6,030 bases of DNA, taken from contig JAFUUT010000018.1 of assembly GCA_017477685.1 (NCBI GenBank), forward strand, positions 1 through 6,030. Reading direction: 5' to 3'. Positions 1 to 4,966 of the stretch are shown here, one piece after another. The position numbers and the translations under genes were made by a program. The notes under the pieces are model-generated. The model was given only the letters and a program-made list of their open reading frames with translations, was not told where the DNA came from and did no database searches. This DNA is from a bacterium (GTDB lineage Bacteria > Cyanobacteriota > Vampirovibrionia > Gastranaerophilales > Gastranaerophilaceae). How positions within the stretch are numbered: position 1 is the stretch's first letter; each line of letters begins with the position of its first letter.

Positions 1-396
1 AAAGAAAAAGAAGAGATTAGAAATATTAATGATGATTACAAATATGAGATGAAAAATATAACCGCCGATTTCAAAGATAAATATAGAGATAACAAGAAAT
101 TACAATCTTTTGCCGGCTCTACTGAGGGTTCTGAGTTAGAAGAAGCGTACAAAAAATACCGTCAGGATCAACTCCAAAAAGATATAGAAAAGACTCAGAA
201 AAAAATTGACAGGCAAAAGAAAAAGATAGATAAAACCGAAGAAAAAATTCAAAAAGAAACGGATGAAACCAAAGAACTTTTCAAACAATTGTATGGCGAT
301 ACGCAATCTTCTTCACAAAATCAATCGCAAACTTCAGAACAGGAACAAAGTAGTCAATTCGGTGAAGATGAGTATAATAACAGCTTTGGATATTAG
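1..396 (+). CDS. 3' part of a charged coiled-coil protein of unknown function (5'-truncated by the window edge)
   Basis: The frame is open from base 1 to the TAG at 394-396, with no stop before the first ATG at 49. That ATG has no Shine-Dalgarno sequence, so the gene very probably starts outside the window and ATG 49 is internal. The 131 visible codons encode a very hydrophilic product. Its middle (roughly codons 45-95) is a Lys/Glu/Gln-rich helix with repeats such as KKIDRQKKKIDKTEEKI, as expected of a coiled coil. The tail is Ser/Gln/Glu-rich, low in complexity (SSSQNQSQTSEQEQSS) and ends in FGY. No catalytic motif, signal peptide or membrane segment is visible in this part. I do not recognise the family. 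A structural, scaffold or surface-associated role is possible but unsupported. It converges on the GIY-YIG gene with 17 bp between the stop codons and no clear hairpin there. Confidence 0.75.
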   Translation, partial: KEKEEIRNINDDYKYEMKNITADFKDKYRDNKKLQSFAGSTEGSELEEAYKKYRQDQLQKDIEKTQKKIDRQKKKIDKTEEKIQKETDETKELFKQLYGDTQSSSQNQSQTSEQEQSSQFGEDEYNNSFGY

Positions 397-413
397 TTTG
401 ATTTTCGGATGAG

Positions 414-650
414 TTAAATTTTTTGTGATTTTTTTAATTTATGTTTAATTCTGTATTCTTCTTTCATCGCTTCGGATTTGGTTTTGAACCTTTTTTTATA
501 GACTATTTTTGCAGGTTTAAAAGCTTTGGTATATTTTGCACCTTTGCCGGAGAGATGTTCTTGAAACCTTTTTTCTACGTCATCGGTGTATCCGCAGTAT
601 AGCGTACCTTTTTCGGTTTCTAATATGTATACGTAATGGCTTTCTTTCAT
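414..650 (-). CDS. Small single-domain GIY-YIG endonuclease-family protein (UPF0213/YhbQ-like)
   Basis: This 78-residue protein is essentially one GIY-YIG domain, close to the usual 80-100 aa of UPF0213 (YhbQ/YazA-like) proteins. YVYIL (residues 6-10) stands for the 'GIY' strand and LYCGYT (17-22) for 'YIG'. The helix-borne Arg is R28 in KRFQEH, H32 follows, and the metal-binding Glu is most likely E65 in SEAMKEEYRIK. GKGAKYTKAFKP (35-46) is the typical loop of this subfamily. The family fold is a nuclease fold that cleaves DNA with one metal ion; the cellular role of these stand-alone members is poorly defined, with DNA repair or processing proposed. The start is chosen because the domain begins within a few residues of Met1, as in relatives. 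No Shine-Dalgarno sequence precedes it, and a perfect TATAAT lies 7 bp upstream, so the mRNA may be leaderless. It is divergent from NAD kinase. Confidence 0.9.
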   Translation of the reverse strand: MKESHYVYILETEKGTLYCGYTDDVEKRFQEHLSGKGAKYTKAFKPAKIVYKKRFKTKSEAMKEEYRIKHKLKKSQKI

Positions 651-657
651 GGTGCAT

Positions 658-686
658 ATTATAATATTTGAGAATTAAAAAATAAA
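658..686 (-). promoter_or_regulatory. Candidate promoter of the GIY-YIG gene (leaderless type)
   Basis: On the minus strand a perfect TATAAT lies at 663-658. A weak -35 (TTTATT, 686-681) sits 17 bp upstream. The predicted transcription start is about 651, directly before the ATG at 650-648, leaving almost no leader. The -35 matches consensus at only three of six positions, and AT-rich DNA produces chance TATAAT boxes. Confidence 0.45.
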
Positions 687-691
687 GTTTT

Positions 692-719
692 TTGTTATTT
701 TTCATATATTTGGTATAAA
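692..719 (+). promoter_or_regulatory. Candidate extended -10 promoter of NAD kinase (leaderless type)
   Basis: TTGTTA (692-697) is followed after 16 bp by TATAAA (714-719), with the extended -10 dinucleotide TG at 711-712. The predicted start is about 726, only 0-2 nt before the ATG at 728. No Shine-Dalgarno sequence exists between the box and the ATG. It lies back to back with the GIY-YIG promoter, the two -35 elements being about 5 bp apart, so polymerase binding to one could interfere with the other. Confidence 0.55.
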
Positions 720-727
720 CTAATCCT

Positions 728-1525
728 ATGAATAAAAAATATGCGATATGTTATAATCCGACAATTGAGAATGCTTCAACTATAATGAAAAAGTTGGAAA
801 AGATATTACTGGAGAGAGAGGTAAAATATTCAATCTACAGTATTGATAATCCCAAAGATGATTGTGATTTTGTCTTTGTTATAGGTGGAGACGGGACAAT
901 ATTAAAGGCTGCAAGATATTACTCAAATTATGATGTTCCGATATTCGGGGTTAACTTAGGGCATTTGGGTTTTCTTTCTCAAGCCGGAGAACAAAACCTC
1001 AATGAAGCCGTTTCAAAAATTTTAAGTAATGATTATAGAGTTGAAAACCGACTAATGCTTAAAGTAAATAAGTATAATGCTCTAAATGACTTTGTAATAA
1101 AAGGACAATATCAATCCAGAGCCTCTGAATTTGTTTTGGAAATAGATGGCAAATCTGTTTGTAATTACTTCGCAGACGGTATTATTGTATGTACTCCCAC
1201 AGGTTCAACGGCATATGGTATGGCTGCGGGAGGCCCTGTTTTGACACCTGATATTAATGCTTTGGCTATAATTCCTATTTGCCCTCATACATTTGCGGCA
1301 CGTCCGATAGTAATTGGCGGGGATAGTGTTATAAAAATTAAAACTCCTCACAATTCTTTATATACAGTCAGTGCTGACGGGCAGGAAGTTTTTACTTTAA
1401 ATGATGATATTATTGTTTCAAAATACGAAAAATATGCAAAGTTAGCATTACTTGGGGAAAATGATTTTTATAGTATTCTTAAAAGTAAACTTCATTGGGG
1501 AATTTCTCCGGAAAGATTTCATTAA
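728..1525 (+). CDS. nadK: NAD kinase (ATP- or polyphosphate-dependent NAD+ 2'-phosphotransferase)
   Basis: Cytosolic enzyme that phosphorylates NAD+ to NADP+, the only known route to NADP in bacteria. The 265-residue length is typical of short bacterial NAD kinases. Motifs appear in the family order: GGDGT (53-57), with the catalytic Asp in the nucleotide-binding loop; NLGHLGFL (76-83); ALND (118-121), equivalent to the NAD-contacting NE/ND motif; CTPTGSTAYGMAAGGPV (155-171), the glycine-rich NAD-binding signature; and ICPHTFAARPIVI (184-196). The C-terminal beta domain continues through SADGQE (215-220). No catalytic residue appears to be missing. The ATG at 728 fits the family N-terminus (MNKKYAICYNP), but there is no Shine-Dalgarno sequence and the likely promoter ends only 8 bp upstream. 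No clear intrinsic terminator follows, so read-through into ftsZ 143 bp downstream is possible. Confidence 0.97.
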   Translation: MNKKYAICYNPTIENASTIMKKLEKILLEREVKYSIYSIDNPKDDCDFVFVIGGDGTILKAARYYSNYDVPIFGVNLGHLGFLSQAGEQNLNEAVSKILSNDYRVENRLMLKVNKYNALNDFVIKGQYQSRASEFVLEIDGKSVCNYFADGIIVCTPTGSTAYGMAAGGPVLTPDINALAIIPICPHTFAARPIVIGGDSVIKIKTPHNSLYTVSADGQEVFTLNDDIIVSKYEKYAKLALLGENDFYSILKSKLHWGISPERFH

Positions 1526-1600
1526 TTTTTTTTATTAAAATTTGTTCATATTTTTAATGAAAATTCTTGTACTTTTATCCTATTTAACATAGTATGTTGT

Positions 1601-1625
1601 TATAATTACGCAAGTTGTAATTATA
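1601..1625. repeat. Perfect 9-bp inverted repeat overlapping the ftsZ -10 box
   Basis: TATAATTAC (1601-1609) and GTAATTATA (1617-1625) are exact reverse complements separated by 7 bp. The left arm contains the -10 hexamer and the right arm covers the predicted start of transcription. This placement suits an operator for a dimeric repressor, or a hairpin at the 5' end of the leader. The arms are AT-only except for one C/G pair, so chance is not excluded. Confidence 0.5.
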
Positions 1626-1637
1626 TGTTTTAGGTAA

Positions 1638-1649
1638 GTAATATATTAC
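1638..1649. repeat. Perfect 12-bp palindrome in the ftsZ leader
   Basis: GTAATATATTAC is its own reverse complement and ends 4 bp before the Shine-Dalgarno sequence. It shares the GTAAT/ATTAC half-site with the inverted repeat at 1601-1625, so four such half-sites lie within about 49 bp. It may be a second operator-like site; no protein can be assigned. Confidence 0.5.
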
Positions 1650-1668
1650 AAACAAAGAGGTACATACA

Positions 1669-2832
1669 GTGGAAAATATCGTTTCAGATATCTTTGCAAG
1701 CAAAGATGTTATTGGGGGAAATCCTACTAATCCTACAAAAATTAAAGTAGTTGGTGTAGGCGGCGGCGGAGGTAATGCCGTAAATCGTATGATTAAATCC
1801 GGATTATCCGGTGTTGAATTTTGGTTGATGAATACTGATTTACAAGTTTTGGTAAACGGTCAGACTCAAAACAGAATTCAATTAGGTTCAAGTTCAACAC
1901 AAGGGCTTGGTGCCGGAGGAGATCCTTCAGTAGGTGAAAAAGCGGCTCAAGAGGCTGCTCAAGAAATTACCAGAGCATTGGAAGGTTCTGATATGGTATT
2001 TATTACTGCCGGCATGGGCGGTGGTACCGGTACAGGTGCGGCTCCTGTAGTTGCTAAAATTGCTAAAGAATTAGGGATTTTAACAATTGCGGTTGTTACA
2101 AAACCGTTCAGCTGGGAAGGTAAGAAAAGACAAACTCAAGCTAATTCAGGTTTGGATAAGTTAAAAGAGTATGTTGATGCGGTTATTGTTGTACCAAATG
2201 ACAAGTTGCTTCAAGTTGTTGACAGACAAGTTTCATTGCAAGAATCTTTTGTAATTGTAGATGAAGTTCTTTTAAGAGGTGTTCAAGGTATATCCGATAT
2301 AATTACCGTTCCTGGAATTATAAATGTTGACTTTGCAGATGTTAAGTCTGTAATGCAAGCTTCAGGTTCCGCATTAATGGGTATTGGCAGAGCGCAAGGT
2401 GAAGGACGTGCAGTGAAAGCCGCAAAGCAGGCTATAAATTCACAACTTTTGGAATCTTCAATCAACGGAGCATCGGGTGTAATTGTTAATATTACAGGCG
2501 GTGCTGATATGGGTATTCACGAAATAAGTGATGCTGCTTCAATTATACATGATGCGGTATTAGATGATGCAACTGTTATTATCGGAACAGCTGTTGATGA
2601 AAAAATTCAGGGCGAAATTCAAATTACTGTTATTGCAACAGGTTTTGAATTGAAAAGTAATACATCATTGAATCAATTTGGATTGGGTGCGTCTTTGGGT
2701 TCTGAAACATCATCAAGCTTGAATGCTTCTGATTTCTTCTCCGGAGCATTCAATAATAACACTTCAAAGGTATTATCAGAATCAGGGAATGGTTTTACAA
2801 ATATCGAAATTCCTGATTTCTTAAAAAGATAG
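1669..2832 (+). CDS. ftsZ: Cell division GTPase FtsZ (GTG start)
   Basis: Tubulin homologue that polymerises with GTP at mid-cell into the Z-ring and recruits the divisome. The 387-residue length is normal. Domains in order: a short variable N-tail (1-23); the GTPase domain with GVGGGGGNAVNR (29-40), MNTDLQ (54-59) and the tubulin signature GGGTGTG (117-123); PNDKLL (176-181); the T7 synergy loop NVDFADV (219-225), whose acidic residues complete the active site of the neighbouring subunit; and the C-terminal domain ending in GEIQITVIATGF (315-326). A short Ser/Asn-rich linker of about 50 residues leads to the conserved C-terminal peptide IEIPDFLKR (379-387), the docking site for partners such as FtsA or SepF. 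All key motifs are intact. The GTG is chosen because AAAGAGG lies 8 bp upstream and no in-frame ATG precedes the core. The body resembles cyanobacterial FtsZ. It is monocistronic or follows nadK, and ends at a hairpin terminator. Confidence 0.98.
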   Translation: MENIVSDIFASKDVIGGNPTNPTKIKVVGVGGGGGNAVNRMIKSGLSGVEFWLMNTDLQVLVNGQTQNRIQLGSSSTQGLGAGGDPSVGEKAAQEAAQEITRALEGSDMVFITAGMGGGTGTGAAPVVAKIAKELGILTIAVVTKPFSWEGKKRQTQANSGLDKLKEYVDAVIVVPNDKLLQVVDRQVSLQESFVIVDEVLLRGVQGISDIITVPGIINVDFADVKSVMQASGSALMGIGRAQGEGRAVKAAKQAINSQLLESSINGASGVIVNITGGADMGIHEISDAASIIHDAVLDDATVIIGTAVDEKIQGEIQITVIATGFELKSNTSLNQFGLGASLGSETSSSLNASDFFSGAFNNNTSKVLSESGNGFTNIEIPDFLKR

Positions 2833-2860
2833 TAAGGTGCTTTAGGGATATGTATATAAT

Positions 2861-2890
2861 AAAGGGACAGGTTTGAGCTTGTCCCTTTTT
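2861..2890 (+). terminator. Intrinsic terminator of ftsZ, possibly also serving the convergent gene
   Basis: AAAGGGACAGG (2861-2871) pairs with CTTGTCCCTTT (2878-2888), with one G-T wobble and a six-base loop, followed by a T-run. It begins 28 bp after the ftsZ stop. It ends next to the stop of the opposing gene (2892-2894), so on the minus strand it could also act as a weaker terminator with an interrupted T-tract. Confidence 0.88.
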
Positions 2891-2891
2891 A

Positions 2892-3680
2892 TTATTCTGT
2901 AAGTATGCTAAGGTTCATTATTTCAATATCGTCGTAGTCAATATGATTTGTGGGCCCCATGTTTTCCCCTGTTTTAATAGTAATTTGATTTTTAGCATCT
3001 GCTTTAATAAGTGAGCCGGGTATTTTTATTCTCTGTCCGTCGCCGTTAATTTTAATTTCTCCGATTTTATTACCGTTAAAGTATACTTCCGTCGGACTAG
3101 AGAAAGCACTGGTTTTAATTTTGTTTTGTCCCATTGATTTTGCAAGTTGGGTATCAAGTCCGACTATTGAGCCTATAATCAGATAATTTGTTGCCCGTTT
3201 TGCACTTTGGGTCATAATAAAATCTTTTGAGTATGAAGGTCCCATTGATTTTAATCTAAAATCAGATGCGTTCGCTGAATTTTTAGAAAAACTATTGTCC
3301 CCTAAATGTAAAATTTCTGTATCTATTGCAATATCAAGAGCTTCACTTTTTGCAATTTCGATTTTCATAGGGCTGTTTAGGCTTGCATTATTGTTAATTG
3401 TAATCGAAAACGGCCTGTAGCCCTCTTTTTCAATGTTCATAATGAGAGGGGATTTTACTACTATTGGCGGGAGTTCGAAATTTCCGTTCCCGTCAGAATA
3501 GGTTTGAATATTTTTTTGAGGAATGGTTATTTTGGCAAATTCAACCCCTTGTTTTGTTTGAGAGTCGATAATGCGGTTGCTGTCCTGTTGACCTACTTTA
3601 GTAACTTCACCGATAAATGTGGTTGCATTCGCAGGCATAATCAGCATTAATAAAAATAGTGTAATAATTTGTTTTTTCAT
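2892..3680 (-). CDS. Predicted secreted protein with a carboxypeptidase-regulatory-like beta-sandwich domain
   Basis: 262 residues. The N-terminus is a classic Sec signal peptide: KK, a hydrophobic run (about 5-15), then PANA with likely cleavage after A19. There is no lipobox Cys. Residues of about 20-110 look like a carboxypeptidase-D-regulatory-like/transthyretin-type fold: VEFAKITI (47-54), a turn with YSDGNGNFELPP (61-72), then MNIEKEGYRPFSI (81-93). In this fold family such domains commonly mediate binding or assembly outside the membrane. The rest (about 120-262), starting at ILHLGDNSF and containing YFNGNKIGEIKINGDG, looks like a second beta-rich, possibly carbohydrate-binding domain, although I cannot name it. 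No catalytic motif is apparent. The start is supported by the signal peptide; no Shine-Dalgarno sequence is present and a TATAAC lies 6 bp upstream, suggesting a leaderless mRNA. Periplasmic or surface-exposed is the likely location; its role is unknown. Confidence 0.85.
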   Translation of the reverse strand: MKKQIITLFLLMLIMPANATTFIGEVTKVGQQDSNRIIDSQTKQGVEFAKITIPQKNIQTYSDGNGNFELPPIVVKSPLIMNIEKEGYRPFSITINNNASLNSPMKIEIAKSEALDIAIDTEILHLGDNSFSKNSANASDFRLKSMGPSYSKDFIMTQSAKRATNYLIIGSIVGLDTQLAKSMGQNKIKTSAFSSPTEVYFNGNKIGEIKINGDGQRIKIPGSLIKADAKNQITIKTGENMGPTNHIDYDDIEIMNLSILTE

Positions 3681-3686
3681 ACCATT

Positions 3687-3692
3687 GTTATA
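3687..3692 (-). promoter_or_regulatory. Candidate -10 box of the secreted-protein gene (leaderless type)
   Basis: On the minus strand TATAAC (3692-3687) ends exactly 6 bp before the ATG (3680-3678), so the predicted transcription start coincides with the A of the start codon. There is no good -35 at 16-18 bp and no Shine-Dalgarno sequence. It is a weak call alone, strengthened by the same arrangement at two other genes here. Confidence 0.35.
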
Positions 3693-3762
3693 TTAGAGTT
3701 TTAAAAAATTTACTATTATTTATATGAATATTAAATTGGTCAATTCATATCAGATAAAATTC

Positions 3763-3790
3763 TTGAAAAATAATATTTTTTTGATAGCAT
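3763..3790 (+). promoter_or_regulatory. Candidate promoter of tRNA-Leu
   Basis: TTGAAA (3763-3768), a good -35, is followed after 16 bp by TAGCAT (3785-3790, four of six consensus positions). An 8-bp palindrome GTAATTAC (3791-3798), carrying the same half-site seen upstream of ftsZ, follows directly. The predicted start is about 3797, some 15 bp before the mature tRNA. The rest of the 131-bp gap from 3681 shows only AT-rich sequence. Confidence 0.4.
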
Positions 3791-3811
3791 GTAATTACGG
3801 CGAATAAATAA

Positions 3812-3897
3812 GCCGGTGTGATGGAATTGGTAGACGTGCCAGACTCAAAATCTGGTGGGGATCACACCCCGTGTCGGTTCGACCCCGACCACCGGCA
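3812..3897 (+). tRNA. trnL(CAA): tRNA-Leu, anticodon CAA (reads UUG)
   Basis: A complete 86-nt class II tRNA folds by eye. The acceptor arm pairs GCCGGTG (3812-3818) with CACCGGC (3890-3896), and the discriminator is A at 3897, as leucine tRNAs require. The D-loop contains GG in GAATTGGTAGA. The anticodon stem CCAGA/TCTGG (3839-3843/3851-3855) encloses loop CTCAAAA, placing CAA at 3846-3848. A long variable arm with GGGG/CCCC pairing identifies Leu rather than a class I tRNA. The T-arm is GTCGG-TTCGACC-CCGAC (3873-3889). No CCA is encoded (AAA follows), so CCA must be added by the nucleotidyltransferase. Confidence 0.98.
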
Positions 3898-3933
3898 AAT
3901 AAAAAGAGGTACTGTAAGTGCCTCTTTTTATTT
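3898..3933. terminator. Bidirectional intrinsic terminator between tRNA-Leu and the HExxH gene
   Basis: AATAAAAAGAGGTAC (3898-3912) pairs with GTGCCTCTTTTTATT (3918-3932) around a five-base loop, with one G-T wobble. The A-run on one side and T-run on the other give a U-tract in either direction. It lies immediately after the tRNA (+) and 20 bp beyond the stop of the convergent gene (-), so it probably ends both transcripts. Confidence 0.88.
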
Positions 3934-3953
3934 GACATATAAGCATTTCCAAC

Positions 3954-4850
3954 TTATATATCTTTTAATTTTCCGTTAGACTTATTCTTTAAGAACAGCT
4001 TTTGTTCTTCGTTTAAAATTCTGATTGCTTCCTTATATAGTAGTGCAAGTGCTTCCTGCAGTGTATATTCTTCCGGAACCGTTTTTTGTGCATATCTCTC
4101 AGTGGCTCCGCCAACTGAACAAGCGTTGAATTCTTTTTTTAATTTCTGTTTACCATGTGTATAATCACTATTTTTTGTAATGCTGCTCTTAGGATTAATA
4201 ATAGCTCTAATCCCCTTACGAATGCTATCTTCGCACTCTCCGTTTAATATTTTTTTTGCAAATGCTGTAGGCATTAACTCGCGAAGAACAATGGTATTCG
4301 TTGTGCTGCGAATGCTTTCTTCTAATTCTTTAACAGGATTACTTTTTATTTGTTTTACACTTCTATAAACATCTTTTAATAGCCGAAACAGTGTTAGTAT
4401 ATTCCGCTCAAAAATGCCTTTCAATGTATTATTCCCTTCAAGAGCATGCAAAAGTTCATGTGCAGTTATTGATGAAACGCATAGATTACTCGTTTGGGCT
4501 ATTCTGCTTAAAGGCAACCAAATTGGTCCTTTTTCCCCTATACAATGTATATACGCGGCAGCAGAATTACTTTTAAGCTCTGTGGCCGCCCTAATTGCCC
4601 TTTTTTCTCCCATATTATTGGCTATAATATTAATTATCTCTTGCAAATCCTCTTCTACTTTTGGTCTGCATTTTTTAGGAAGTGTTTGTGCAAAAACTCT
4701 TTCAATATCGTCTTTTTTCAATCCTCTAAGCGCGTTTTCTCGGTCAACCAATTTTTTGCCGGTTTCAGTTGCAAGTCTTTTTGCAGCTTTTCGTGAAATC
4801 AGACCAAATCTTGATGTTAATTTAGTTATAGCAAAGCCAATTGCACTCAT
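3954..4850 (-). CDS. Uncharacterised HExxH (zinc metallopeptidase-like) protein
   Basis: 298 residues. The only recognisable motif is HELLHALEGN at 131-140, within SSITAHELLH. The spacing and surroundings (small and hydrophobic residues before H, HA after) match the zinc-binding helix of HExxH metallopeptidases: H131 and H135 as ligands, E132 as catalytic base. A third ligand cannot be fixed. Candidates are E175, E177 or E178 (VKELEESI), about 40 residues on, or E251 in GGATERYAQ. The N-terminal 75 residues are basic and helical (SRKAAKRLATETGKK), the C-terminal 60 are helical and Lys/Glu-rich. There is no Sec signal peptide or clear membrane segment, though MSAIGFAITKLTSRFG is mildly amphipathic. 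A full-length overlapping frame on the other strand is a shadow. No strong Shine-Dalgarno lies at normal spacing (an AGGGGA is about 15 bp upstream). It may be an intracellular protease or a toxin/effector-like protein; neither is shown. Confidence 0.7.
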   Translation of the reverse strand: MSAIGFAITKLTSRFGLISRKAAKRLATETGKKLVDRENALRGLKKDDIERVFAQTLPKKCRPKVEEDLQEIINIIANNMGEKRAIRAATELKSNSAAAYIHCIGEKGPIWLPLSRIAQTSNLCVSSITAHELLHALEGNNTLKGIFERNILTLFRLLKDVYRSVKQIKSNPVKELEESIRSTTNTIVLRELMPTAFAKKILNGECEDSIRKGIRAIINPKSSITKNSDYTHGKQKLKKEFNACSVGGATERYAQKTVPEEYTLQEALALLYKEAIRILNEEQKLFLKNKSNGKLKDI

Positions 4851-4872
4851 TTTATTTTCTTAATTTCCCCTA

Positions 4873-4899
4873 TGTATAAATAAAGTATTTTTCGTGCAA
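4873..4899 (-). promoter_or_regulatory. Possible promoter of the HExxH gene
   Basis: On the minus strand TTGCAC (4899-4894) is followed by TATACA (4878-4873) after a short 15-bp spacer, inside the 116-bp gap after the phosphatase-like gene. The leader would be about 16 nt. If real, the HExxH gene has its own promoter rather than depending only on read-through. Confidence 0.3.
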
Positions 4900-4908
4900 A
4901 AAATTGCT

Positions 4909-4923
4909 ATTTTGTTACAAAAT
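4909..4923. repeat. 15-bp palindrome upstream of the HExxH gene
   Basis: ATTTTGT and ACAAAAT are exact reverse complements around one central T. The element lies about 10 bp upstream of the possible -35 of the HExxH gene, where an activator or repressor could bind. It is AT-rich, short-looped and not followed by a T-run, so it is unlikely to be a terminator. Its regulatory meaning is speculative. Confidence 0.35.
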
Positions 4924-4966
4924 GTGATGTTTGTAATGGAATAATATTTTGAACCGTATTTTATAT

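Larger units (their letters stand above)
1526..1668 (+). promoter_or_regulatory. ftsZ upstream region: extended -10 promoter and 5' leader
   Basis: The 143-bp gap holds an extended -10, TGTTATAAT (TG at 1598-1599, TATAAT at 1601-1606), with no convincing -35 at 16-18 bp. The predicted start is near 1613, giving a leader of about 56 nt. The Shine-Dalgarno AAAGAGG (1654-1660) lies 8 bp before the GTG at 1669 and fixes the ftsZ start. The first part of the gap is AT-rich, including an 8-T run after the nadK stop that lacks a GC stem. Two palindromes in the gap are listed separately. Confidence 0.55.

Noticed and set aside
49..51. ATG at 49 as the true start of the first gene
   Set aside because: The frame stays open to base 1 and no Shine-Dalgarno sequence or promoter precedes this ATG, so it is more likely an internal methionine.
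1523..1545. T-run just after nadK as an intrinsic terminator
   Set aside because: Only a weak TTAAT/ATTAA pairing flanks the T-run, with no GC stem, so it does not qualify as a hairpin terminator.
2283..2465. 60-codon frame on the minus strand inside ftsZ
   Set aside because: It lies antisense to the conserved core of FtsZ, which explains the sequence fully.
3812..3933. tRNA-Leu 3' end as an integration (att) site for the accessory block to its right
   Set aside because: I found no repeat of the tRNA 3' end elsewhere in the window and no integrase gene; the 3' flank is a normal terminator.
4180..4796. Three further short + strand frames (4180-4368, 4391-4576, 4545-4796)
   Set aside because: All are antisense to the same HExxH coding region, overlap one another and give Phe/Leu/Ser-rich translations typical of antisense AT-rich DNA.
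4414..4863. 149-codon open frame on the + strand opposite the HExxH gene
   Set aside because: It lies wholly inside or antisense to a longer frame with a recognisable HELLH motif, has no Shine-Dalgarno sequence and its translation shows no family features; shadow frame.
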